Source: Ruminococcus sp. (lineage in GTDB: Bacteria; Bacillota; Clostridia; Oscillospirales; Ruminococcaceae). From it: a stretch of 33,420 bases of DNA. Position numbers and translations under genes: made by a program. Positions 18,901-26,439 of this stretch are shown piece after piece (position 1 is the first letter of the stretch; the number at the start of each line of letters is the position of its first letter). The stretch is taken from assembly GCA_017543335.1 (NCBI GenBank), contig JAFYGE010000016.1, positions 1 through 33,420 of the forward strand, read 5' to 3'. The notes beneath the pieces were generated by a model. It did no database searches. It was not told the origin of the DNA and saw nothing but the letters and a program-made list of their open reading frames with translations.

Positions 18901-21900
18901 AAGCAATAGCAGAAGGCAATATTCCGGAGGGTACATATACAGGTGAAGATATCCAGTCAAACAAAGATGTTAAGGTCATTGTAAAAGGCAAGACTAAGGC
19001 ATTCATTCTGGATAGCAATATATCCTCGATATCGTCAGCAAGCTCGATAGCTACTATAAATCATAACAGCGATCAGCTTATAATTACCGGAGATACAGCC
19101 GGTACTGAAACGATAACAGTCACCTTCTCGGACGGAACTGAACAGGAACTTACGATAACTGTAATCGAACCGGAAGTGCTGCTCGATGAAACAGGCAGCT
19201 GGACGGCTTCATGGAACGGACTTCCTTCAGCAGATGACAGCGGCAGTGATTATTACTACTATGCTGTAGAAGAAGAAGTTCCGGAAGGCTACATAGCTTC
19301 ATATGTAAACAGAACATCATCCGGAACATTCAGAACAACTATTACCAATACTCAGCCAACAGAGCTGAAAATTGTAAAGAAATGGTATGATGTTCTCGGA
19401 GATGAAATAGTGACAGATCCTGATGATGCTGATTATAATGCCGCTAAGCTAAATAAACTGCCGGATAGTATAACAGTTGAGATCTATCAGCTGCTTGCTT
19501 CACAGGCAGGAGGCACAAAGCTCGCAATGCCAGCGGATGCCGATATCAATTCTATTTTGATAGGCACTCCTTATAGGATATGCACGCTTGAAAAAGCGGA
19601 CGGCTTCAGTAAGATACTGAAGGATCTGCCAAAAACAAACGATCAGAATGAGGAATATGTATACTACTTCAAAGAGGTCGGCACTCATGTGCTCAACTCC
19701 GCAGAAGGATACTATAACTTGTCTGAACCGGAATACAGATATATTTCGGAAGTAAAATATCAGAACAATGGTCTTGTGGCTACTGAAAACGGAATTGTTA
19801 CTATAAGCAATAAGTTGAAGCCGGCAAAGATCAAGTTCATCAAGACATGGGCTGACGGAAACGAAAACCATGACGGCGAACAGGTAACGATAAGAGTTTA
19901 TCGTTCAACAACAGCAGATACCGAAGAAGCTCAGCAGAATCCGCTCATACTTTCACTGGATAAGAATCCGGTAACTATGACAAAGAGCGATACAAGCGGA
20001 GTTACGGTAACTGCAAATCAGAAGGTAAAGATAATCTCTGCCGAAGGCGAAGATTATGACGATACTCTGATAAATGTGGCAACGGACGGAGTTGCCGGAC
20101 GTATCCTGAATATTACTCCTACAGGTACGAAAACCGGAACTACTACCATTAAGCTTCAATCAGAGGACGGACAGATAGTTGAACTTATTGTCAATGTTAC
20201 AGACGATCCGGCATTGATGCTTACAGCTGATAAGTCAACATTCAAATATGATGAGACTCCGGCTGTGCTGACTGCAACTTATACAGCTCCGGGAGAAACT
20301 CCTGAGGATGTAACAAATAAGAGCAGCATAGGCTATACAAGCAGCAATACTGATGTGATCGAAGTAGCAGCTGACGGAACATTAACGGTCAATGGCGTAG
20401 GCGATGCGACAATAACTGCAACCTATAAGGGCTTGCAGGACAGCGTAACACTTACAGTTGAACTTCCGGATACATTTAATGTAATCGGTGAGGATACCGT
20501 TAATATGGGAGATACGCTCGATTTAGACGTTGATCCTCCATTCGGTACATTTGAATGGTCATCAAGTGACGAGACTGTCGCTACAGTCGACGACAATGGT
20601 GTTGTAACTCCGGTAGGTGAGGGTACTGCTAATATCACAGCTACTCGAAATGACGAAGAGACAGCGTCGAAGGAGATCACTGTAAATGCTTCCAAGAAGA
20701 TGCCGTTTATATTTGAAACATCAGGAGATCAGGAGATAAGCAGAGGTGAACTGAGCTATACTTACGATCAGGAAACTGGAATAATAACTCTTAATATTCC
20801 TGCTGTAGAAGACGGCGGTACAGAATACAGGAAGTATCTTATAAATGCTCTCCAGACAAATGATGAGCTTAAAGACCTGAAGCCTCTTAAATATGAGGTT
20901 TATCCGGAGACCGGACAAAATAATGCAATCGGTATTTCAGCTCCTGGTATAGACTGGAAAGAAAATAATGGCACAATTAATGCAGCTAATCCGACTGTGT
21001 TCGATGCTTCCGGTTCTGCTGCACTAAGCAGTAAACCAGTATTGATACAGGTGAATAACGTTCAGGGTCCATATGTAATAAAGATCCATACGAAAGCTAA
21101 AACCGAATATCTAGAGCTTGATGAAATTGCTGGTCAGGAGGTTTCATTTACTCCGGGAACTAAATATATTATTAGTTCTTCATCACCTATAACTTCGATT
21201 TACAGAACATATGGAAATGATAATAATGTATCAGTAAACGGAAATACTCCAGGTTGGTGGGTAGATGTAAATTATACGGCTGGAAGCACATCATTTGATC
21301 TTACAGTTAAACAAGCTAATCTGAATTGGGGCGAATCGATCACTGTAGAGACTGCTGATGGCAATAAAACGATCATCGCAAAATCTCCACCAGCACCAAA
21401 CGGAGCTCCAAGAAGACGCTCGGCAGCACCGGGTACTGAAAGCGGAATGCCGCTTACAAGATTCAGTGCATCAACATTACGACTTGGAAAGGCTAAAGCA
21501 TATGCAGCATCAGCTCCGTCAGAAATACCGGAGACTGGCTCAGCAGATAGCGGTCAGAAGTCGATGATGAGCACTCCAAAAAGATCAGCGGGTACGCCGA
21601 CATTTGAAGATGACGGCTACATCGAAAAGACAATAAGCAGCAGCGATGACTGGCAGCTTATTGCAAATGATCTTCCAATGTACAACGTTAAGGCAGACGG
21701 AACTGTTGAACCTTACTACTATTGGATAGAAGAAGTCGGCGGAGCAGACGGCTACAAAGCAAGCTATCTGTTCATCGACGGCGACGAACATACCGAATAT
21801 TCAGTAAATGCTTCAACAGGAACAACGCCTGAAATAACGATACAAAATACTCCGGATGATACTGGAGTAGAACTTCCCGAAACCGGCGGCAAGGGAATGA

Positions 21901-21986
21901 AAACAATTTATATGGCAGGAGGTGTTATGATACTTCTTGCTATCGCCGGAGGTTTAAAGGTAAGAAAACGTATTAAAAACGTATGA
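12939..21986 (+). CDS. Giant LPETG-anchored adhesin with CnaB and Big-like domains (about 3015 aa)
   Basis: The GTG at 12939 is preferred, with AAAGGAG eight bases upstream; an in-frame ATG at 12918 with AAGGA is a possible alternative. The N-terminus has a long basic leader and hydrophobic segment (21-42). At least four tandem collagen-binding/DUF11-like units follow, marked by W motifs (WTVTL ~270, WTIHV ~396, WKITA ~530, WKIKL ~717); similar FRWLLNF and LNYSLEV units lie near 1043 and 1198. CnaB domains begin near 869 (LKLTKSWEDKNN), 1810, 1951, 2143 and 2296, and a SpaA-like unit lies near 1490-1610 (LYKFVEVQAPTDY). The CnaB domains at 1951 and 2296 are split by Big-like insertions. A basic Ser/Ala/Pro stretch (about 2815-2890) holds an internal IPETG (2863). 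The sorting signal is LPETG (2979-2983), a membrane helix and KVRKRIKNV. The protein is wall-anchored and may form the pilus tip (inference). Confidence 0.93.
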   Translation: MKDLHRKINELIRNRKQNRRFIACLLTLSVLVTFVVPVSMIAPGVSMTRQNAGKVDISKIIQLNRRGDSTPFVSSAPSSPMTGSSDFEDKIKSISVISGGKKYDGTPCIVDAGDADSALLSITLNYEYNGTQLAESGILDNHYVHYNIPKDLIISQDYYGSNMTVIDTSWELGSTTPAGYYAISKGADGGGLISIYFTNEYISYLNTCTNGFKGAINFSGNVTRVDDADGDRTVVISQANNVELNVDFADDKLTIAKEGQIKHEGPNKYILWTVTLTDPRGYIDLSQYSLTDVLKDNGTALDWSTIRDITVSPEGSATHTGNGNFTLAGSNQQVTITYKQRNLTNGHTYDNDVSAQKGDETPITASKTITIENKLNISKTGTPDYYIDGAGSNDKIQWTIHVDNYSGDGLGNATVEDSAPIPADAKVYYFNEAWQRQELAPSKYTISGNTITFNPDPNIPASLDIVYMKDVAFDNTDGIASTEQTNSASVRQNVHNPPDPASTGNVTVKYEHQFQVGKWFDDFNSDTEEVKWKITATANAYTDQNGEPRVDANSKRTLDGYTISDPAFVGLTADQITFNAFRTFNRWSDASKESGYTDQEEDLTSYVTLSKDQNSDTVTIHITDNTKIVNKIELFYTKPLENTAFETGNYAGYQAGQEVQVSNTAEGASPDDKMKDGAEGVGTLKMRIEGSKSYRGISENKTSSVVGMNDTEDRELNWKIKLTKDNYIVSGDKFEDHILNDENGGVHYITPEQAAAIEIYGNTVDNESTMTKLTSEMYTIKFFDASGDEITDLSSSTKKAVKFEVTFTSAIDSSKYKYIVANYKTEADISGVENGKTSQFSNRLTFNETPKDVPGMNFERKDPNPVETVKLKLTKSWEDKNNAYGTRPANIKIRIWQAIAEDGAAPAETDTEKWTMFKEYTLSAGAKTGEDQFELPDNVPKWAVDENGCVNDYYYRVEEVLDEESGYTATYNNKLINAMTYNQYDSNQNLKVTNKTDVKGYGKSSIRFDYEGVLDSVNSTADLNKKTLDLDGSGTAKEYYIFRWLLNFDMGSDKTKQITYIDTLPEGAIYLDTAKAQSLGSDYAPAISYDDNPTWRRDFPIGYEYYGMNDTYEVDGDTLTLTLRENTVAFRYCIAIPVDKLDEALVNGVLTNKIRKEDDTKDKTATLTIINSSIPDDPINDENNHLNKKFNAGVAGGYLNYSLEVNPEGEKLTNDDYISITDKLTLGEGSSKTMDNLRLALDHIAVYPYNEDGTVDKTHPITDYSYTIDYNYAPRSGLTVSERKPASKDGSNVGFFLVDGWKAGDYVTITANKNPVVNGDSPGEVYFYTDFDEEAPNWYANMVQSQTALPAYNSSGTSVLNFKVPENAKYIVIVDKSNYGYNDDHGVYHSNVNRMLDNIEAFSTPEAIPAVLNVEVPDQQHLYVEYRYSVTGYTPNTAGPGAPSNGDKIYFDNVASFEEDNASGWSKQSHSEMNVSDSSASAEAIKYPSIYKVDVNNYTLNTLSAVFKVAKYDTDSGQWVYASSIEPVLRESKYVRKFTFPDEAVGYTEVQKGTNDKTYPEAAASLVFADSDDAATDDKENVHDFILEQKTLYKFVEVQAPTDYLQPDWSNGGFKANSEYVFYYSYDGFNGTPPEDAFDENGISRIRPLTTYGTANIPNSCRIQLQAKKTFSGKDIDIPDTASVELKLYYSFDKNGTDLKPVTKEFLGLPASDTTFSNPINATYKKNPVDPDAVIDTVEWTGLLTGKNGSPVYYFVQEESYTANGKKYTFDPASGRFKHNDEISPFIPVYTRNGTNKDGTQIGVNNSEGIQVKKRWINLDGKEIPPPKEVGSSTESMAVDFEVYGIKGPYKVKLDLEDHVLNAANEYKLQLPVEVGLVDVPAGSAATYLEYTEGKKYPLAYFDNFEVAEKLTDAQKAALEGKFLEPQTSRMISNGTGVLEIINTDKRQTAVNATVEKIWNDMGADHSGDQIRVKFVQSLYQLTEEQLEAIAEGNIPEGTYTGEDIQSNKDVKVIVKGKTKAFILDSNISSISSASSIATINHNSDQLIITGDTAGTETITVTFSDGTEQELTITVIEPEVLLDETGSWTASWNGLPSADDSGSDYYYYAVEEEVPEGYIASYVNRTSSGTFRTTITNTQPTELKIVKKWYDVLGDEIVTDPDDADYNAAKLNKLPDSITVEIYQLLASQAGGTKLAMPADADINSILIGTPYRICTLEKADGFSKILKDLPKTNDQNEEYVYYFKEVGTHVLNSAEGYYNLSEPEYRYISEVKYQNNGLVATENGIVTISNKLKPAKIKFIKTWADGNENHDGEQVTIRVYRSTTADTEEAQQNPLILSLDKNPVTMTKSDTSGVTVTANQKVKIISAEGEDYDDTLINVATDGVAGRILNITPTGTKTGTTTIKLQSEDGQIVELIVNVTDDPALMLTADKSTFKYDETPAVLTATYTAPGETPEDVTNKSSIGYTSSNTDVIEVAADGTLTVNGVGDATITATYKGLQDSVTLTVELPDTFNVIGEDTVNMGDTLDLDVDPPFGTFEWSSSDETVATVDDNGVVTPVGEGTANITATRNDEETASKEITVNASKKMPFIFETSGDQEISRGELSYTYDQETGIITLNIPAVEDGGTEYRKYLINALQTNDELKDLKPLKYEVYPETGQNNAIGISAPGIDWKENNGTINAANPTVFDASGSAALSSKPVLIQVNNVQGPYVIKIHTKAKTEYLELDEIAGQEVSFTPGTKYIISSSSPITSIYRTYGNDNNVSVNGNTPGWWVDVNYTAGSTSFDLTVKQANLNWGESITVETADGNKTIIAKSPPAPNGAPRRRSAAPGTESGMPLTRFSASTLRLGKAKAYAASAPSEIPETGSADSGQKSMMSTPKRSAGTPTFEDDGYIEKTISSSDDWQLIANDLPMYNVKADGTVEPYYYWIEEVGGADGYKASYLFIDGDEHTEYSVNASTGTTPEITIQNTPDDTGVELPETGGKGMKTIYMAGGVMILLAIAGGLKVRKRIKNV

Positions 21987-21994
21987 TCTGTGTT

Positions 21995-22022
21995 CTGTCT
22001 GCTGTGAACAAACAGCAGACAG
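21995..22022 (+). other. Intercistronic hairpin between adhesin and major pilin
   Basis: A perfect 11-bp stem CTGTCTGCTGT / ACAGCAGACAG (21995-22005 with 22012-22022) with a 6-nt loop. It is followed by GGCAAATAAT, not a T-tract. It probably acts in mRNA processing or protection, separating the 9-kb adhesin message from the major pilin message. Confidence 0.75.
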
Positions 22023-22052
22023 GGCAAATAATAATGATAAGGAGAATTAATT

Positions 22053-23870
22053 ATGAAAAATACAAGAAGATTTTTAGCAATGGCAGCTGCCCTTGCACTT
22101 ACAGCTTGCACAATGGCTCCAGTAGCTTCATTCGCAGCAGATCCTGTTTCTGTAAACGTTAAGATGAATACTTCTGCTGATAATGCAGAGCACACCTACA
22201 CAGCATATCAGATCTTTACCGGTGCGTATGACAATACCGATCCAGATAATCCAGAGTTCAATATAACCGGTTGGGGTGCAGATGCAGCAGCTCTGAAAGA
22301 AAATGCTGCTTTCCTCGCATTCAAGAAGAGCGAAGCAGGTTCAAAGACTGTAGGTGAGTATATCGATGCTCTTCCTGCTACTGCAACAGACGCTCAAAAA
22401 GCAGCAGCTGCTGCTAAGGCACTTGACGGAATCGATGATGACTCAACAGATGCTCAGGCACTCGCAGACATTGTTGCTAAGGCTATAACAACAGGCGGAA
22501 CAGCTATTGCAGCAGATGGTACAGATCTTGTTGAGGGCTATTACCTCATCAAGGATTCATACACAGCAGCTGGTGATACCAACGATGCAGTTTCAAGATT
22601 CATACTTCAGGTATCTTCATCTGATAAGGCTGCAACTGGTCTTTCAGTAGCTACTAAGAAGTCCTATCCTTCAGTAATCAAGAAGGTACAGGAAAATGTA
22701 AAGACTACTACAGGCTATACAGGAACTCCTTCAGCTCTTGAGGCAGAGGTTGATAACTCTGCAAAGTGGAATGACGTTGCTGACTATAGCATTGGTTCAG
22801 ATGTTCCATTCCAGCTCTATGGTTCAATGCCTGCTACTCTTGAAGATTACGATCACTACTACTACAAGTTTACTGATACTCTCGGAACACAGTTTGATCA
22901 GCCTAAGACAGTAGAAATCAAGGTTGGCGACAACACAACACTTACAGCAAGTAATCCTGTTGACGGTGTTTACACAGTAGAAGGTGATACCGGAACAAAC
23001 TGCCGTGTTAAGTGGGATTCTGAAAAGAATCAGCTTATAGTAACATTTGAGGATATAAAGGCTTATGACGGCGTTAACGCAAATACTATCGTAACCGTAA
23101 AGTACTCAGCTAAGCTTAATAGTACAGCTAATATTGGTATCCCAGGACAGGAGAACAAGGTTGACCTTACATACTCAAACAATCCGAATTGGGAATATAC
23201 TCCTAACACAAACGATGAAAAAGAGGACGTTCCAAAGGATGACAAGGGTACACCAGATGAGGAAGACGATGAGGAGAAGACAGACAAGACTCCTGAGGAT
23301 AAGGTAATCGTATTCACATACGAGATCGATGTTACCAAGATCGACGGCACAACTAAGGACGTTCTTGCAGATGCTGAATTCGAGCTCAAGAGCGGCACAA
23401 ATACTATCAAGTTCATCGATAATGGCAACGGTACATATACAGTTGCTGACCAGGATCTTAGAGATGGTGTTACAACAACTGTTAAGTCTGGTGAAAACGG
23501 TATATTCAAGCTTATCGGTCTTGATGACGGTACATATACCCTCACTGAGACTAAGGCTCCTGAGGGATATAAGCTCCCTGCTGATCCTGACGTAACACTG
23601 ACATTAACTGCAACAACAGTTAACAATCAGACTTGGGACGGAGATGCAAAGAAAGCTCTTACAAATCTTGCACTGAATAATGTATCTGTAGAAGATACAA
23701 CTGATTTCGATGTTGCAAAGATCGACGTTGAGAACAACAAGGGAACATCACTCCCAACAACCGGTGGCATGGGTACTACACTGTTCGTACTCGGCGGCGG
23801 CTGTGCAGCTGGTCTCGCAGGTATCTACCTCGTTTCCAGAAAGAGATCTAAGGACGAAAACGCTGACTGA
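22053..23870 (+). CDS. Major (backbone) pilin, LPTTG-anchored, isopeptide-forming type
   Basis: A 605-aa secreted pilin, with AAGGAG eight bases before the ATG. The signal peptide covers 1-29 (ending SFAAD). A pilin-motif candidate is YPSVIKK (205-211), whose lysine would accept the LPXTG threonine of the next subunit. A central domain (about 210-400) resembles the middle domain of Gram-positive backbone pilins. A Pro/Asp/Glu-rich acidic linker (about 390-420) follows. A SpaA/CnaB-type domain starts at about 425 (VTKIDGTTKDVLADAEF) and carries an E-box near 494-505 (YTLTETKAPEGY), which supports an internal Lys-Asn isopeptide bond. The sorting signal is LPTTG (567-571), a helix and a basic tail. 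Immediate flanking by hairpins and the downstream class C sortase identify it as the polymerised shaft subunit (inference from family knowledge). Confidence 0.95.
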   Translation: MKNTRRFLAMAAALALTACTMAPVASFAADPVSVNVKMNTSADNAEHTYTAYQIFTGAYDNTDPDNPEFNITGWGADAAALKENAAFLAFKKSEAGSKTVGEYIDALPATATDAQKAAAAAKALDGIDDDSTDAQALADIVAKAITTGGTAIAADGTDLVEGYYLIKDSYTAAGDTNDAVSRFILQVSSSDKAATGLSVATKKSYPSVIKKVQENVKTTTGYTGTPSALEAEVDNSAKWNDVADYSIGSDVPFQLYGSMPATLEDYDHYYYKFTDTLGTQFDQPKTVEIKVGDNTTLTASNPVDGVYTVEGDTGTNCRVKWDSEKNQLIVTFEDIKAYDGVNANTIVTVKYSAKLNSTANIGIPGQENKVDLTYSNNPNWEYTPNTNDEKEDVPKDDKGTPDEEDDEEKTDKTPEDKVIVFTYEIDVTKIDGTTKDVLADAEFELKSGTNTIKFIDNGNGTYTVADQDLRDGVTTTVKSGENGIFKLIGLDDGTYTLTETKAPEGYKLPADPDVTLTLTATTVNNQTWDGDAKKALTNLALNNVSVEDTTDFDVAKIDVENNKGTSLPTTGGMGTTLFVLGGGCAAGLAGIYLVSRKRSKDENAD

Positions 23871-23883
23871 TCTTAATAAATAA

Positions 23884-23897
23884 CGGACATAAGTCCG
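23884..23897 (+). other. Small hairpin after the major pilin gene
   Basis: A 5-bp stem CGGAC / GTCCG with an ATAA loop, 13 bases past the pilin stop codon and upstream of the larger hairpin at 23906-23940. It adds to the structured 3' end of the pilin message. Confidence 0.5.
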
Positions 23898-23905
23898 AAA
23901 GCTGA

Positions 23906-23940
23906 CCTGAAATGCCTCCGCATCTGCGGAGGCCATCAGG
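23906..23940 (+). other. Intercistronic hairpin between major pilin and class C sortase
   Basis: A GC-rich 8-bp stem GCCTCCGC / GCGGAGGC (23914-23921 with 23926-23933) with an ATCT loop, extended past a small internal loop by CCTGA / TCAGG (23906-23910 with 23936-23940). No T-tract follows. It may stabilise the pilin mRNA or cause partial termination, keeping pilin levels above sortase levels. Confidence 0.75.
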
Positions 23941-23963
23941 GAGAGACTAACAAGGAGAAGATG

Positions 23964-24845
23964 ATGAAGAAAAAGCGTGAAACACTTATTACAGTAATTC
24001 TGATTTTCATTTTCCTTGCAGGCCTCTCCGTGATGCTTTATCCGACAGTTAGTAACTGGTGGAATCAGCGTATGCAAATGAAAGCAATAGTTGAATATAA
24101 GGAGACTGTGGCTCAGCTCGACGAAAAAGAGATTGATGCCAGAATTGCAGAAGCAAGGGAATATAACCGTAAACTCGCAATGCTTAGTGCTCCGTTCAGA
24201 AATTATGACCAGATAGAGGGCTATGATGATATACTTGATATATCAGGCACCGGCATCATGGGATATATAACTATTCCATGCATACGTGTAGAGCTTCCGA
24301 TATATCACGGTACAGACGAAGGTGTATTGCAGATAGCTGCCGGACATATAAAGGGTTCTTCATTCCCTGTTGGCGGAGCATCAACACATTCGGTAATATC
24401 CGGTCACCGTGGACTTCCCTCTGCAAAGCTCTTTTCAGACCTTGATGATATGGTCGAGGGCGATATTTTCACGGTTAATGTACTCAACGAGGTGCTGACC
24501 TATGAGGTCGAGAAGATAATCAAGATACTTCCCGATCAGACTGAGGAGCTTGCGATCATACCTCAGGAAGATTACATGACTCTTATGACCTGTACCCCAT
24601 ATGGAGTAAATACTCACAGACTTCTCATAAGAGCTCACAGGATCGACAATTTCGATCAGGGCCGCAGAGTTAAAGTGCCTGCTGACGCATTACAGGTCGA
24701 CAGAATGACAATAATGCCATTAATATTAGTACCGCTTATAGCTGTACTTGTTATCTATTGGATCATAACAGGAAAACGAAAAAAAGATATGTATATAGAC
24801 AAATATATAATAGAAAAAATAAAATTGCCAAAGGACGGTGAGTGA
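23964..24845 (+). CDS. Class C (pilus-polymerising) sortase
   Basis: A 293-aa membrane sortase. The second of two adjacent ATGs (23964) is preferred because AAGGAG is then six bases away. An N-terminal helix (about 6-26) and a C-terminal helix followed by GKRKKDMY give the two-helix topology typical of class C enzymes. The catalytic residues are His148 (SGHRGLPSAKLF), Cys210 (TLMTCTPYGVNTHR) and Arg223 (LLIRAHR); TLMTCTPYG is the class C signature. It should join pilin monomers by cutting LPTTG and linking threonine to the pilin-motif lysine. It lies directly after the major pilin, and its stop codon sits four bases before the next start. Confidence 0.95.
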   Translation: MKKKRETLITVILIFIFLAGLSVMLYPTVSNWWNQRMQMKAIVEYKETVAQLDEKEIDARIAEAREYNRKLAMLSAPFRNYDQIEGYDDILDISGTGIMGYITIPCIRVELPIYHGTDEGVLQIAAGHIKGSSFPVGGASTHSVISGHRGLPSAKLFSDLDDMVEGDIFTVNVLNEVLTYEVEKIIKILPDQTEELAIIPQEDYMTLMTCTPYGVNTHRLLIRAHRIDNFDQGRRVKVPADALQVDRMTIMPLILVPLIAVLVIYWIITGKRKKDMYIDKYIIEKIKLPKDGE

Positions 24846-24846
24846 T

Positions 24847-25788
24847 ATGAAGGCTGCTAAAAAGCGAATATTTTCAGTGATAGCTGCAATAGGCTCGATA
24901 ATGCTTATGCTTACGGCTGTTTTATCATGGAACTGTGCTTTTGCTGAAGAAGCTCCGAGCCTGAATCTGATATGCCGTAGGGATGATACAATTCTTGTAG
25001 GTATGGAATGGCGTATATACAGAGTGGGAAAGATGCAGGGCAAGGAACTTGTGCTTGAGGGAGACTTTGCAAAGTATTCCGTGAGCCTCGGTGAATTGAC
25101 TGCTGACGAGAATATGAAGGCTGCAAAAACTCTTGAAAGCTATGCGGTCGCTGATAATATCCCGATACTGAAAAACGGAAAGACTGACAGCAAAGGTGAG
25201 TTAAAGTTCAATGACCTCGAAACGGGCGTTTACCTTGCTGCCGGAACAGATCTTATCAGCGGTGAAGTAATTTACGTTCCTTCAACATTCCTTATTAACA
25301 TTGCTGAGGAAAATGCCGAGCTTAGTTACGACGCTTATCCTAAGTTCATAATGCGTTCAACTAATGATTTTTACAATAAATATGCAGTCAAGAAGGTATG
25401 GAAGGGCGATGAGTCCGCTCTCGCTGACAGACCTGTTGAGATAGATGTTGAAATTTATTGCGACGGCAGTCTGTATGATACCATAAAGCTTAACAGCGAG
25501 AATAACTGGCAGTACTCATGGCTCTCAGAAAAAGACAAGAAAAACTGGAGCGTCGTTGAACGCAATATCCCGTCTGAATATACTGTAGCTATCGACCATA
25601 ATGAAACACAGTTCATTATTGAGAATACTTATAAGAAATCAACAACTCCACCTGTCACAACAACTGTTTCCAAAGAGAAGATTCCTCAGACCGGACAGCT
25701 GTGGTGGCCTGTGATACCAATGGTCGGCGGCGGAGTGGTCATGATAGGTATAGGTGCCTTCCTCAGACCTAAAAAGGATGAAGAATGA
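24847..25788 (+). CDS. Minor pilin with CnaB domain and IPQTG sorting signal
   Basis: The ATG at 24847 is preferred; a GTG at 24838 overlapping the sortase gene is possible. The protein is 313 aa. The signal peptide covers residues 1-34 (ending CAFA). The N-terminal domain (about 38-170) resembles the first domain of FctB-like minor pilins (GELKFNDLETGVYLAAGTD). A CnaB domain follows (about 175-262; YAVKKVWKGDESALADRP, then WSVVERNIPSEYTVAI). A short Thr/Pro stretch leads to the sorting signal IPQTG (279-283), a hydrophobic helix and RPKKDEE. The deviating motif IPQTG, also found as IPxTG on several basal pilins, suggests a minor subunit placed at the base or tip. A different sortase may handle it, perhaps the one encoded next. 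Its stop codon overlaps the next start in ATGA. Confidence 0.9.
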   Translation: MKAAKKRIFSVIAAIGSIMLMLTAVLSWNCAFAEEAPSLNLICRRDDTILVGMEWRIYRVGKMQGKELVLEGDFAKYSVSLGELTADENMKAAKTLESYAVADNIPILKNGKTDSKGELKFNDLETGVYLAAGTDLISGEVIYVPSTFLINIAEENAELSYDAYPKFIMRSTNDFYNKYAVKKVWKGDESALADRPVEIDVEIYCDGSLYDTIKLNSENNWQYSWLSEKDKKNWSVVERNIPSEYTVAIDHNETQFIIENTYKKSTTPPVTTTVSKEKIPQTGQLWWPVIPMVGGGVVMIGIGAFLRPKKDEE

Positions 25789-26438
25789 AAAATAAAATAT
25801 GGAAATTATTTGTAATTGCTGGAACAATGCTGATATTATCGGCATTGTTCCTTTGCTTGTATAACGTGTGGGATTCCCGCAGAGCCGGAAAACGTGCGGA
25901 GGATATTCTCGTCCAGCTTAAAGACGAGATACCGGAGACTCATGAGTACACTCAGGAGTCAGACTTAACTCCGCCAGACAGCGAGGAAGATCTCTTTGAG
26001 CAATATAGCAATGAAACTGATGAAGTCAAGACTATAAGTATTGACGACAGATATTACTGCGGATATATCATGATTCCTAAACTGGGTACCGAACTTCCTG
26101 TTATGGACGGCTGGAGCTATGAGGGACTTAAATACTCACCCTGTCGTTACAGCGGCTCGGTGCAGGATGATGATATAGTCATAGCAGCACATAACTACAG
26201 CAGCCATTTCGGTAATATCCGTGACCTCGTTCAGGGCGACGAAGTTGATTTTATCGACTGCTCCGGAACTGTTCACCGCTATGAAGTCATATACTCAGAG
26301 GAAATAGACGGCTATAACGTTGAACAGATGCTCCGCCGTCAGGACGGTGAATGGGATATGACGCTGTTTACCTGTACACTCAGCGGACAGAGCAGAGTGA
26401 CGGTCAGACTCGAAAGGATAAAGGAAAAGGAGGATTGA
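25785..26438 (+). CDS. Second sortase (not class C), probable anchoring enzyme
   Basis: A 217-aa sortase with one N-terminal helix (about 6-27) and no C-terminal helix, so it is not class C. The catalytic residues are His136 (IAAHNYSSHFG), Cys197 (TLFTCTLSG) and Arg208 (VTVRLERI). The core starts near residue 88 (YCGYIMIPKLGTELPVMDG). Motifs look B/D-like, but I cannot fix the class by eye. The start codon overlaps the previous stop (ATGA), which implies translational coupling with the minor pilin. It most likely attaches the finished pilus, or the IPQTG subunit, to the cell wall (inference). Confidence 0.9.
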   Translation: MKNKIWKLFVIAGTMLILSALFLCLYNVWDSRRAGKRAEDILVQLKDEIPETHEYTQESDLTPPDSEEDLFEQYSNETDEVKTISIDDRYYCGYIMIPKLGTELPVMDGWSYEGLKYSPCRYSGSVQDDDIVIAAHNYSSHFGNIRDLVQGDEVDFIDCSGTVHRYEVIYSEEIDGYNVEQMLRRQDGEWDMTLFTCTLSGQSRVTVRLERIKEKED

Positions 26439-26439
26439 G

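Noticed and set aside
23063-23626. A 187-codon open frame antisense to the major pilin
   Set aside because: Its composition (Val/Ser repeats) mirrors the Thr/Asp-rich sense codons; the pilin gene with signal peptide, E-box and LPTTG is clearly the real one.
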